NCBI GenBank assembly: GCA_016865505.2 | Contig: AP025252.1 | Coordinates: 5,850,137 to 5,914,136 of the forward strand | Direction: 5' to 3' | DNA from: Bryobacterales bacterium F-183 | Lineage (GTDB): Bacteria; Acidobacteriota; Terriglobia; Bryobacterales; Bryobacteraceae | DNA: 64,000 bases | Shown: piece after piece, positions 7,197-15,280 of the stretch | Layout: every line of letters starts with the position of its first letter | Numbering within the stretch: position 1 is the first letter of the stretch | The notes under the pieces: model-generated | The model's database searches: none | The model's input: the letters and a program-made list of their open reading frames with translations, nothing else | What the model was told of the DNA's origin: nothing | Position numbers and translations under genes: made by a program

Positions 7197-8414
7197 ATGG
7201 GGTTCCGCCCGGCGATTCTAGTTGTGTTTTTGGCGATGCTGTTTACGACCGCTTGCGGCCATGGTGCTGCAGGCGATGAGGAGGCAGCCAGGCCGTCCGG
7301 CTCATCCAAGAACGGCAATACGGTGACGGTGGCGACGAGCGTCGCAGCGCGGCGGGATCTGTCCAAGAGCCTCACTGTTACCGGCGAGTTGATTCCCTTT
7401 CAGGAAGTGGAAGTGATGTCCAAGGTGGCCGGCTATGTCGAGCGCATCGTGGTGGACGTTGGCGATTCCCTGAAGCAGGGTCAACTGATCGCGACCCTGG
7501 AAGTGCCCGAGATGAAGGACGATGTCACGCGGGCAGCGGCGAGCTATCAGCGGTTTCGGGCCGAGGTCGCACGGTCGCGACAGGAAGTGCAGCGGGCCAA
7601 GGCGCAGCAGCGCATGACCAAGCTGACGTACGACCGGCTGGCGGATGTCCAGAAGGCGCAGCCTGGGCTGGTGGCGCAGCAGGAAGTGGACGATGCGCAG
7701 GGCCGCAACCAGATTGCCGAGGCACAAGTAGCTGCCGCGGAATCGGCGCTTGCGGTGGCGGAAGAACAGATCAAAGTGACGGAGGCCGAGCGTACGAAGG
7801 CGGAGACGCTGATGCGGTACACGCGGGTGACGGCGCCGTTTGATGGGGTGGTGACCAAGAGGTACGCGAATAACGGCGCAATGATCCAGAGCGGCGTGGG
7901 GTCGCAAACGCAGGCGATGCCACTGGTCCGGCTGTCGCAGCATTCGCGGTTGCGGCTGATTCTGCCGGTGCCGGAGTCGGCTGCTGGGATGATTGAGCGC
8001 GGATCGACCGTGGAGGTTCTGGTGCCGTCGTTGAACCGGACGTTCAAGGGTACGGTGACGCGCACGACCAACCAGGTGGACACGGCGACGCGTACGATGC
8101 ATACCGAACTCGACATCCCGAATCCGAATGGGCAGTTGATTCCCGGCATGTACGCCGAGGTGTCGCTGGTGCTGGCCGGGAGCGCGAACACGCTGGCGGT
8201 GCCGCTGAACGCGATTGTGGGTACAGATGCCAAGAAGGCCGTGTTGGTCGTGAATTCACAAGGTGTGGTGGAGAACCGTCCGGTGACGACGGGGCTTGAG
8301 ACTGCGGACTTTGTGGAGGTCCGGCGGGGGGTGTCGGAAGGCGAGCAGGTTGTGGTGGGGGGACGCAGTCAACTGCGCGCGGGCCAGAAGGTTCAGACAA
8401 AGGTGACGCCGTAG
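7197..8414 (+). CDS. RND efflux periplasmic adaptor (membrane fusion protein)
   Basis: The protein has 405 residues. The N-terminus has a signal ending in 'LFTTACGHG', a plausible lipobox, so it is likely a lipid-anchored adaptor like AcrA. It then shows the barrel-sandwich start 'GELIPFQEVEVMSKVAGYVE', a long coiled coil (about residues 95-190), 'RYTRVTAPFDGVVTKR' closing the lipoyl half, and beta-barrel and membrane-proximal domains to the C-terminus. It links the inner-membrane pump to the TolC channel. The pump gene starts 3 nt after the stop, so the three genes form one operon. Confidence 0.95.
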   Translation: MGFRPAILVVFLAMLFTTACGHGAAGDEEAARPSGSSKNGNTVTVATSVAARRDLSKSLTVTGELIPFQEVEVMSKVAGYVERIVVDVGDSLKQGQLIATLEVPEMKDDVTRAAASYQRFRAEVARSRQEVQRAKAQQRMTKLTYDRLADVQKAQPGLVAQQEVDDAQGRNQIAEAQVAAAESALAVAEEQIKVTEAERTKAETLMRYTRVTAPFDGVVTKRYANNGAMIQSGVGSQTQAMPLVRLSQHSRLRLILPVPESAAGMIERGSTVEVLVPSLNRTFKGTVTRTTNQVDTATRTMHTELDIPNPNGQLIPGMYAEVSLVLAGSANTLAVPLNAIVGTDAKKAVLVVNSQGVVENRPVTTGLETADFVEVRRGVSEGEQVVVGGRSQLRAGQKVQTKVTP

Positions 8415-8417
8415 ACC

Positions 8418-11400
8418 ATGCCTCGTTTTGCGATTCACACGCCGTTCTTTATTGTCGTGATGTGCCTGGCGATTGCGGTGCTGGGCGTCAACGCGATCAC
8501 CAAGATGCCGGTGGATATGTTCCCTTCGATGAACATACCGGTGGTGGTGGTGGCGACCTTTTACACCGGCATGCCACCGGAGCAGATTGAGACCACCATT
8601 ACGAGCCGCTTTGAGCGGTTCTTTACGCTGGGGTCGGGGATTGACCGGATCGAGTCGAGGTCGCTGCCGGGGGTGAGCATCATCAAGGTGACGTTCCAAC
8701 CGGGGTCGAACGCGGATTCCGCGGTGACGACGATTTCGAATCTGGCGATGGCGAATTTGCGGCGATTACCGCCGGGTACGCTGCCGCCGATTGTGATGAA
8801 GTTCGACGCGTCGAGCCTGCCGGTGGCGCTGCTGACGTTTCAGGGCGAGGGCTTGTCGGAAACGCGGCTTCGCGACCTGGCGCAGGTGACCGTGCGTAAT
8901 CAAGTGGCGAGCGTGCCGGGAGCGTCCGTACCGCAGCCGTTTGGCGGCACGATGCGGCAGATTATGGTGTACGCGAACCCGAACAAGCTGGAAGCGTACG
9001 GGCTGAGCTTGATGGACGTGGTGCGGTCACTGGCGACGGCGAATCTGATTCTGCCGGCGGGCGATTTGCAGGTGGGCGAGCGCGACTACAACATTTACAC
9101 CAACAGTCAGCTTCGCAATCTGAGCGAGATCAACCAACTGCCGGTGAAGATGGACGGGCTGACGCCGGTTCGCATTGCCGACATCGGCGAGACTCGCGAT
9201 GCCCAGCAGTTGCAGACCAACATCGTGCGGGTGGACGGGCAACGGTCCGTGTACTTGCCGGTGTTGAAGCAAGGCGGCGATTCGAACACGATTGAGGTGG
9301 TGGAAGGGTTGCGTCAGGCAGCGGCAAAGCTGGTGGACGTACCGAAGGAGTTGGTGACGGAAGTCGTTTTCGATCAATCGGAGTTCGTGAAGACGGCGAT
9401 TGAGACACTGCTGCACGAAGGCGCGATTGGCCTGGTGCTGACATCCATCATGATTCTGGTGTTTCTGGGTAGCATGCGAGCGACGTTGGCGGTGTTCTTT
9501 TCGATTCCGTTATCGGCGCTTGCTACTTTCTTAGCACTTTCGATGAGCGGGGGATCGATCAACAGCATGGTGCTGGGTGGACTGGCGCTGGCGTTTTCGC
9601 GACTGATCGATAACTCGGTGGTGGTGCTCGAAAACATCTTCCGGCATCTCGAATTAGGCGAGAGGCCGGAGGTCGCGGCGGAGAAGGGCGGGCGGGAAGT
9701 GGCTCTGCCCGTCCTTGCTTCGACGATTACAACGGCGGTGGTGTTCTTTCCGGTAACGATGCTGTTTGGGGTGAGCCGGTACTTGTTTTCCGCGCTGGCG
9801 CTGGCGGTAGTGATTTCGCTGGCAGCGTCCTACATCGTGGCGATGACCGTGGTGCCACTGTTCTGCGCGCGGTTCATCCGGCTGACGCATCCCAATCTAC
9901 AGGTGAAGGTGGGTTGGGGGCAGCGGTTCAACAACCGGTTCAATGCGCTGTTTGATCGCGGGCTGGGGCTGTATGAACGAATGCTGGGTCCTGTATTGCG
10001 GCGGCCCATCGTGACGCTGGTGGTGTTTGCGGCGATGTTCGCTTTGACGTTTGTGCTCTACCCGTCGCTTGGCATGTCGTACTTTCCGCGTACCGATCCC
10101 GGGCAGTTTGTGATGAATCTGAAGCTGCCTTCGGGTACGCGATTGAGTGTCACTGAGCAGAATGTGGCGAAGGTGGAAGGGCTGGTACGCGAGATTGTGC
10201 CGGAGCGCGAGTTGGGCAAGATCGTGTCGAACATCGGCATTACGCCCGATTTTTCGGCTGTTTATACATCGAATGCCGGGATGCATACGGCGTTTGTACA
10301 GGTGAGTTTGGCGAAGGGCCACAAGCTGAGCAGCCACGCCTATATGGAAAAGGTCCGGCAGCGGATTGCCAGTGATTTGCCGCAGATTGAGACGTACTTC
10401 CAGACTGGCGGGCTTGTGGATTCGGTGCTGAACATGGGTATGCCGGCGCCAATTGATGTGCAGGTGAGCGGGTCAAACCTGGAGCGGAATTTTGCGTACG
10501 CTTCGGAGTTGGCAAGCCGGGTACGAGAGCTGCCGAATGTGGCGGAGACGTACATTCCGCAGAACCTGGACTATCCGTCGCTGCGGTTGGACATCGATCG
10601 CGTGCGTGCGGGGCAATTGGGGCTGACGCAGCGCGAGATTGTGGATAACGTCGTGACGGCGCTCAATTCCAGTGGCATGATCTCGCCGAACTTCTGGATC
10701 GATCCGCGGAGCGGCAACGACTATCTGCTGGCCGTGCAATACGCGGATAACGAGATCCGTGATCTGGAAGGGTTGAAGGCGATTCCGATTCGCGGGGCGA
10801 AGGCCGAACAGCCGGCGCGATTGGATGCGATGAGCCGGACGTCGAAGATCCTGTCGCCGACCGAGGTAGCGCATTCGCAGTTGCGTCGTACGGTGGACAT
10901 CTACGTACGGCCGCAGGGCGAGGACATGGGCGAGCTGGGAGATCGCATCGAACGGGCGATTGCGAATTCGCGGATCCCTGACGGTACGCAGGTGGAGATG
11001 CGCGGGTCGATTCAAGCGATGCGGAGTTCGTTCCGGAGCTTTGGAACGGGGTTGCTGCTGGCGGTGGTGCTGCTGTACCTGGTGCTGGTGGCGCAGTTCC
11101 GGTCCTTCAGCGACCCGTTCATCATCCTGCTGGCGGTGCCGCCGGGGATCATGGGCGTGCTGATTACGCTGGTGGCGACGGACACGACGCTGAACGTAAT
11201 GTCGCTGATGGGAATCGTGATGCTGGTTGGCATTGCGGTGTCGAACTCGATTCTGATTGTGGAGTTCACGAATCACCTGCGGTCCGAAGGCATGGAGGTA
11301 CGCGAGGCGGTGGCGACGGCGTGCCGGGTACGATTGCGGCCGGTGTTGATGACATCGCTGGCGACGTTGATCGGACTGCTGCCGATGGCGCTGAAGCTGG

Positions 11401-11549
11401 GCGAAGGTAGCGAGGCGTATGCGCCGCTGGCTCGAGCGATTATCGGCGGTCTGGCGGTGTCGGTGGTGTTTACGGTGGTGCTGGTGCCGGCGGGGTACTT
11501 CCTGCTGCATCGCAACGATCCTTTTGTTGCCGTGGTGCCGCATGAGTAA
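8418..11549 (+). CDS. RND multidrug efflux permease (AcrB/HAE1 type)
   Basis: This 1043-residue protein has the usual length of AcrB-type pumps. It has TM1 at the N-terminus ('TPFFIVVMCLAIAVLGVNAI'), a first porter domain ('DMFPSMNIPVVVVATFYTG'), TM clusters near residues 335-530 and 865-1030, and a second porter domain between them. The TM4 proton-relay motif reads 'RLIDNSVVVLENIFRHL': the Asp-Asp pair of AcrB is Asp-Asn here, a variant I know from some other HAE1-like pumps. It exports hydrophobic or cationic compounds with proton influx; the substrate is unknown. Its stop overlaps the start of the TolC gene by 8 nt. Confidence 0.96.
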   Translation: MPRFAIHTPFFIVVMCLAIAVLGVNAITKMPVDMFPSMNIPVVVVATFYTGMPPEQIETTITSRFERFFTLGSGIDRIESRSLPGVSIIKVTFQPGSNADSAVTTISNLAMANLRRLPPGTLPPIVMKFDASSLPVALLTFQGEGLSETRLRDLAQVTVRNQVASVPGASVPQPFGGTMRQIMVYANPNKLEAYGLSLMDVVRSLATANLILPAGDLQVGERDYNIYTNSQLRNLSEINQLPVKMDGLTPVRIADIGETRDAQQLQTNIVRVDGQRSVYLPVLKQGGDSNTIEVVEGLRQAAAKLVDVPKELVTEVVFDQSEFVKTAIETLLHEGAIGLVLTSIMILVFLGSMRATLAVFFSIPLSALATFLALSMSGGSINSMVLGGLALAFSRLIDNSVVVLENIFRHLELGERPEVAAEKGGREVALPVLASTITTAVVFFPVTMLFGVSRYLFSALALAVVISLAASYIVAMTVVPLFCARFIRLTHPNLQVKVGWGQRFNNRFNALFDRGLGLYERMLGPVLRRPIVTLVVFAAMFALTFVLYPSLGMSYFPRTDPGQFVMNLKLPSGTRLSVTEQNVAKVEGLVREIVPERELGKIVSNIGITPDFSAVYTSNAGMHTAFVQVSLAKGHKLSSHAYMEKVRQRIASDLPQIETYFQTGGLVDSVLNMGMPAPIDVQVSGSNLERNFAYASELASRVRELPNVAETYIPQNLDYPSLRLDIDRVRAGQLGLTQREIVDNVVTALNSSGMISPNFWIDPRSGNDYLLAVQYADNEIRDLEGLKAIPIRGAKAEQPARLDAMSRTSKILSPTEVAHSQLRRTVDIYVRPQGEDMGELGDRIERAIANSRIPDGTQVEMRGSIQAMRSSFRSFGTGLLLAVVLLYLVLVAQFRSFSDPFIILLAVPPGIMGVLITLVATDTTLNVMSLMGIVMLVGIAVSNSILIVEFTNHLRSEGMEVREAVATACRVRLRPVLMTSLATLIGLLPMALKLGEGSEAYAPLARAIIGGLAVSVVFTVVLVPAGYFLLHRNDPFVAVVPHE

Positions 11550-12813
11550 GCTGCTTTGGTTGTTGGTGAGTGGTGTGTTGTATGCCGCGACACCTCTGAC
11601 TTTGGAAGAAGCGGTACGGATGGCGATTGCCAATCATCCACAACTGCAGCGGGTACAGGCGCAGCAGCAGGCAGCGGCAGCAGTGCCCGATCAGGTACGG
11701 GCGCGGTTGTATCCGCAGGTGAGTGCACTGTCGTCGGGCGCGCTGGCTGAGGATGCGAACACTCGTATTCTGGCGGGCGGATTGAACAATCCGGTGATCC
11801 TGAATCGCTGGGGCATCGGTGCGAGCGCGACGCAGTTGTTGACGGATTTTGGGCGTACGCGAACGTTGGCTGAGTCAGCGGATCTGCGTGCGGAAGCGGC
11901 GCAGCAGGCGGTGGCTGTGGGTCGCGCCGATGTGGTGTTGCGGGTGTACCGCGCGTACTTTGGGGCGATGCGGGCGCAGGCCATTTTACGGGTGGCGCAA
12001 CAGACGGTGAAGGCTCGAGATCTGGTGGCGAATCAGGCATCGGTGCTGGCGCAGAACAAGTTGAAGTCCGACCTGGACGTCACGTTTGCGCGGGTGAATG
12101 TGGAAGAGGCGCGGCTACTCCTGAGCAATGCGGTGAACGCAGTGCGATCGTCGATGGTGGATTTGGCGAACGCGATGGGGTTCGATCCTGGAGCGTCGCC
12201 AGACTATGTGTTGAGCGAAGAGGGATTGCCCGCGCCGTTGCCCGATGTGTGGGCAGAAGCAGCGGAGCAGGCTCTGGCGAACCGTCCGGAGTTGGCGCAG
12301 GCGAGGCTGGACCGGGAAGCGGCAGCGGCGTTTGTGCGTGCGGAGAACTCGCTGCAACGGCCGACGGTGAGCGCGGTGGTGACGGCGGGTGTCGCGCCGC
12401 TGCACCATAGCCGGCTGCAGGGGCATTACATCGCCGGGGGCATTAACGTCGATTTTCCGCTGTTGACGGGCGGGATGTTCAAGGCGCGGCGTACGGAAGC
12501 GGAGGCGCGGCAACGGGCGGCTGAGGCGGCGGAGAAGGAAGTCCGCAATCAGGTGGAGCGCGACGTACGTCTGGCTTTCATCGGGTCGCAGAATGCGTTT
12601 GAGCGGCTGCAATTGACGGCGTCGTTACTGGGGCAGGCACAGCAGGCGTTGCGGCTGGCACAGGCGAGGTACGACTTGGGGTTGAGCAGCATCGTGGAGT
12701 TGAGCCAGGCGCAGTTGAACCTGACAAGTGCGGAGATCGCGCAGACGAGTGCGAAGTTCGACTATCAGGCGGCGCGGGCGTTGCTCGAGTATCAGAAGGG
12801 CGTGCTGCGCTAG
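11542..12813 (+). CDS. TolC-family outer membrane efflux protein
   Basis: I place the start at the ATG at 11542 (423 aa), because the next residues form a clean signal peptide ('MSKLLWLLVSGVLYA') followed by 'ATPLTLEEAVRMAIANHPQL', the usual TolC N-terminus. Two homologous halves follow, each with long amphipathic helices ('QARYDLGLSSIVELSQAQLN' in the second). It forms the outer-membrane channel of the pump made by the two preceding genes. The start lies inside the 3' end of the permease gene. The stop overlaps the convergent gene by 4 nt (CTAG). Confidence 0.95.
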   Translation: MSKLLWLLVSGVLYAATPLTLEEAVRMAIANHPQLQRVQAQQQAAAAVPDQVRARLYPQVSALSSGALAEDANTRILAGGLNNPVILNRWGIGASATQLLTDFGRTRTLAESADLRAEAAQQAVAVGRADVVLRVYRAYFGAMRAQAILRVAQQTVKARDLVANQASVLAQNKLKSDLDVTFARVNVEEARLLLSNAVNAVRSSMVDLANAMGFDPGASPDYVLSEEGLPAPLPDVWAEAAEQALANRPELAQARLDREAAAAFVRAENSLQRPTVSAVVTAGVAPLHHSRLQGHYIAGGINVDFPLLTGGMFKARRTEAEARQRAAEAAEKEVRNQVERDVRLAFIGSQNAFERLQLTASLLGQAQQALRLAQARYDLGLSSIVELSQAQLNLTSAEIAQTSAKFDYQAARALLEYQKGVLR

Positions 12814-13250
12814 GGCTGCTTTGCCGCCTGGCAGGGTACGGATTTAAAGGGAAATTCCTGCGCCTTGGTGGAGCCTTCCCCGGCATCAACGCGGGCGGTT
12901 AGGCCTTCGGCGGTCTTGCGGTAAATGATGCGCTTGGGAAAGTCGTGTTCGGGGTTGGCGAAGATGACTTCGGTATCGGACTTTGAGGCAAGGCGGAAGT
13001 GGGTTTCGTTCTTGCCACCGGGCATCGCGATGTAAGTGTGTTCGCTATCGATGCGGAGGAATTCGAAGGCTACAGCTTTGCCGTTACGGATGGTGCGGTT
13101 GACGCCGAGCATCAGGCCGCCTTCAGTGGAGGTCCAATTCTCCTGGATGTTGACGCCGCGAGGTGTGGTGAGAGTGTGGCAGCCAGTGAGCCATTCGAGG
13201 CCGTTGGCGGCTGTGAGAACAAGGAAGGGTACAACTGCGAAGGGAGCCAT
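12810..13250 (-). CDS. DUF6265-like secreted protein
   Basis: The start at 13250 gives 146 residues with an N-terminal hydrophobic signal ('MAPFAVVPFLVLTAANG'). The body matches the pattern of the DUF6265 family: 'LEWLTGCHTL', 'ENWTSTEGGLMLGVNRTI', 'FEFLRID', 'VIFANPEHDFPKRIIYR'. The fold is probably a lipocalin-like beta barrel; its biochemical role is unknown. An upstream GTG at 13292 would extend the frame into a nested hairpin and is less likely. No Shine-Dalgarno sits at the usual distance from 13250, which makes translation control by the upstream RNA structure worth considering. Confidence 0.75.
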   Translation of the reverse strand: MAPFAVVPFLVLTAANGLEWLTGCHTLTTPRGVNIQENWTSTEGGLMLGVNRTIRNGKAVAFEFLRIDSEHTYIAMPGGKNETHFRLASKSDTEVIFANPEHDFPKRIIYRKTAEGLTARVDAGEGSTKAQEFPFKSVPCQAAKQP

Positions 13251-13261
13251 AGAAAAAGGCG

Positions 13262-13327
13262 AAAGGCTCGCCACGCCTCCCAAGGGGCCCACAAACGGGG
13301 CCTCCCCGGGAGCAGGATCGAGCCTTT
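13262..13327 (-). ncRNA. Nested hairpin between two minus-strand genes (terminator/attenuator candidate)
   Basis: Read on the minus strand, a 9-bp outer stem (AAAGGCTCG, 13319-13327, with CGAGCCTTT, 13262-13270) encloses a 5-bp CTCCC/GGGAG stem and an inner GGCCC/GGGCC stem. A run of five T follows 4 nt after the outer stem. The structure begins at the stop codon of the 69-aa gene and ends 11 nt before the ATG of the DUF6265-like gene. The inner 3' arm includes a GGGAGG that looks like a Shine-Dalgarno. A strong intrinsic terminator or a translational/attenuation switch would both fit. Confidence 0.55.
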
Positions 13328-13535
13328 ATTTTGCTTTCTTCTGCTTTTGCTGACCGACGCGGACCTTGTTCTGGCTGGCCTTCTGTTCGCGCCATGCTTT
13401 CCAGTCAAAGCGCGTGGAGGCTTCCTTCAGGTACGTATCCAAGTCAACGTCTTTGGGGACAACAGCCATCAGAGTGGCGGTCTCCCCGCCCTCCGGACTG
13501 GTGATCCGGTAACGCTTTACGTTGGGGATTGCCAT
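13326..13535 (-). CDS. Small conserved-looking protein, 69 aa
   Basis: This small soluble basic protein begins 'MAIPNVKRYRITSPEGG' and ends in a Lys/Gln-rich tail ('VGQQKQKKAK'). No domain is recognised. It has ordinary codon use and a plausible gene position, divergent from the carbonic anhydrase gene, with the start at 13535. The stop codon is built into the outer stem of the downstream nested hairpin. Confidence 0.6.
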   Translation of the reverse strand: MAIPNVKRYRITSPEGGETATLMAVVPKDVDLDTYLKEASTRFDWKAWREQKASQNKVRVGQQKQKKAK

Positions 13536-13598
13536 GGCCTACAGAATAGCACGAAGTCCAAGTGAAAGTCTCTTCATTTGCTATCCTATGCACAGCTT

Positions 13599-14237
13599 AT
13601 GAATGCTCTGCGACAAGGTGTGCTGCGCTTTCGGTACCGGACCTATTCCGGGTACAAGGAACTGTTCGAGAAGCTTGCGAACACGCAGAAGCCTACCACT
13701 TTGTTTATCACGTGCGCCGATTCGCGCATTGACCCGAATCTTCTGACCGATTCGGTGCCGGGTACGCTGTTTGTCGACCGGAATGCTGGCAATTTTATTC
13801 CGGAGCCGCGGCACGTCATGGATACGTCGGTGAGCGCGAGCGAAGAGGCGACGATCGAGTTCGCGATCAAGTATCTGAAAGTCGAGCATATTGTGATCTG
13901 CGGGCATTCGGATTGCGGTGCCATGAAAGCTCTGATGTCGGATGCCGGGTCCATTGAGCATCTGCCGGCGGTTGGGAGCTGGATCGAGAACGGGCGGCCG
14001 GCGCTGGAGACCGTACAGAAGCAGAAGGATTGGACGGCGCTCGATGCGACGGCTCAACTGGAACGGCTGGCAAAGGCGAACGTCGCGCTGCAGGTGGCGC
14101 GTGTGGACAAGTACCTGAAGGGCCACAAGGGGAAGAAGCCGGACGTCGCCGGGTGGTACTTCGACATCGGGCATGGCGAGGTACACGAGCTGATCCGGCA
14201 CGGTAAGAAAGAAACTTGGGGTCCGATCGAGTTTTAG
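13599..14237 (+). CDS. Beta-carbonic anhydrase
   Basis: The protein has 212 residues from the ATG at 13599; an in-frame TTG at 13578 is a less likely start. Zinc ligands are visible as Cys and Asp in 'TCADSRIDP' and as His and Cys in 'VICGHSDCGAMKAL'. 'FVDRNAGNFIP' is the usual neighbouring motif. It interconverts CO2 and bicarbonate in the cytoplasm, supplying carboxylases such as the acyl-CoA carboxylase elsewhere in this window. It is a monocistronic gene, convergent with a LysR regulator whose stop lies 7 nt beyond. Confidence 0.93.
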   Translation: MNALRQGVLRFRYRTYSGYKELFEKLANTQKPTTLFITCADSRIDPNLLTDSVPGTLFVDRNAGNFIPEPRHVMDTSVSASEEATIEFAIKYLKVEHIVICGHSDCGAMKALMSDAGSIEHLPAVGSWIENGRPALETVQKQKDWTALDATAQLERLAKANVALQVARVDKYLKGHKGKKPDVAGWYFDIGHGEVHELIRHGKKETWGPIEF

Positions 14238-14244
14238 GTAGGTA

Positions 14245-15144
14245 TTAGGCGGGGGTCTGCTGGAGAAGGTCGAGGAAGGCCTGGGCTGCCGGATGGAAGT
14301 GTTTTTTCCGGCGGTGGATGATGCCGAGGGGCCGGTAAAGACCCGGGGCGTCGATGGGGATGGAAATCAGGCGGCCTAAAGCGACCTCTTTGTTGAGGAC
14401 GCGGCCGGGCAGGATGCTAACTGCGGAGCTGGTTTCCGCGACTGCTTCTTTGAGGCTCTGCAGGTTGTCGAAGTGGAGGGTGACGCGGACGTCGACGCCG
14501 TTGGCGTGGAGGTAGCGGTCAATTTCCTGGCGGATGGGCAGGTCGTCATCAAAGGCGATGAATTCGTGGCCCTGCAGGTCGCGCGGGGCGATGGAGGTCT
14601 TGGTGGCTAGGGCATGCCCTGGCGCGGTGGCGACCACCATCTCTTCCTGCCGCCAATCGATCACCTTTACTTCGCGAGTCTGTTCGGGGTACGAGATGAG
14701 GCCGATGTCCGCACGGTCGCTGACGACGGCTTCGTAGACCTTTTCCGGACGCAGGTACTCGATGGCGAGGCGTGCGCCGTCCTGGCGGGCGCGGAACTCT
14801 TTTTCGAGCACCGTCATTTCCGAAACACCAACTGAATAGATAGCCGCAACGCGAACGGTGCCTTGGGTGAGTTCGCGAAGCTGGTCGAGGTCTGCCTGGA
14901 ACTGGTCGCGACGGCGGAGGATGTCGCGGCACATGTCGAGGTACATGCGGCCGGACTCGGTGACGGTGAGCGGACGGGTGGAAGAATCGAGGAGCTTGGC
15001 GCCCAGGGAAGTTTCCAGACTTTTCAACATCTGACTGGCGGCGGACTGACTGACACCGTTAGCCTCGGCACCCTTTGAGACACTGCGGGTAGCGGCTATG
15101 TCTTTGAAAAGAAGAAGTTGACTGAAAGCGGAATCCCAGGACAC
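14245..15144 (-). CDS. LysR-family transcriptional regulator (GltC-like by position)
   Basis: From the GTG at 15144 this has 299 residues: an N-terminal winged HTH ('LLLFKDIAATRSVSKGAEAN' and 'SQSAASQMLKSLETSLG') and a periplasmic-binding-like effector domain from about residue 90. It is transcribed divergently from gltB-gltD, the arrangement of gltC and gltAB in Bacillus subtilis. Control of glutamate synthase is therefore the natural inference. A TATAAG hexamer lies 8 nt upstream of the GTG, so the message may be nearly leaderless if that is the -10. An ATG at 15216 would add 24 residues and place the start among the regulatory sequences. Confidence 0.88.
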   Translation of the reverse strand: MSWDSAFSQLLLFKDIAATRSVSKGAEANGVSQSAASQMLKSLETSLGAKLLDSSTRPLTVTESGRMYLDMCRDILRRRDQFQADLDQLRELTQGTVRVAAIYSVGVSEMTVLEKEFRARQDGARLAIEYLRPEKVYEAVVSDRADIGLISYPEQTREVKVIDWRQEEMVVATAPGHALATKTSIAPRDLQGHEFIAFDDDLPIRQEIDRYLHANGVDVRVTLHFDNLQSLKEAVAETSSAVSILPGRVLNKEVALGRLISIPIDAPGLYRPLGIIHRRKKHFHPAAQAFLDLLQQTPA

Positions 15145-15159
15145 TAGGTCGATCTTATA

Positions 15160-15174
15160 ATTAGAGAACCTAAT
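15160..15174. promoter_or_regulatory. Inverted repeat ATTAG-N5-CTAAT, LysR-type operator candidate
   Basis: A perfect 5-bp inverted repeat with a 5-bp spacer lies in the divergent region between the LysR gene and gltB. It has the T-N11-A form expected of LysR-family binding sites and sits about 110 bp upstream of the gltB start. The surrounding AT-rich stretch also includes CATAAT at 15200-15205, a possible -10 for gltB. Confidence 0.45.
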
Positions 15175-15280
15175 AGTCAAGCAGATTTGTTTTCGTTTGC
15201 ATAATACTACAGGCACATGGTATTCTTCTGGAATCCGAAAAAGAGGCGCTCTGTCCGCGCCTGGTCAGGATCCGTATTCC

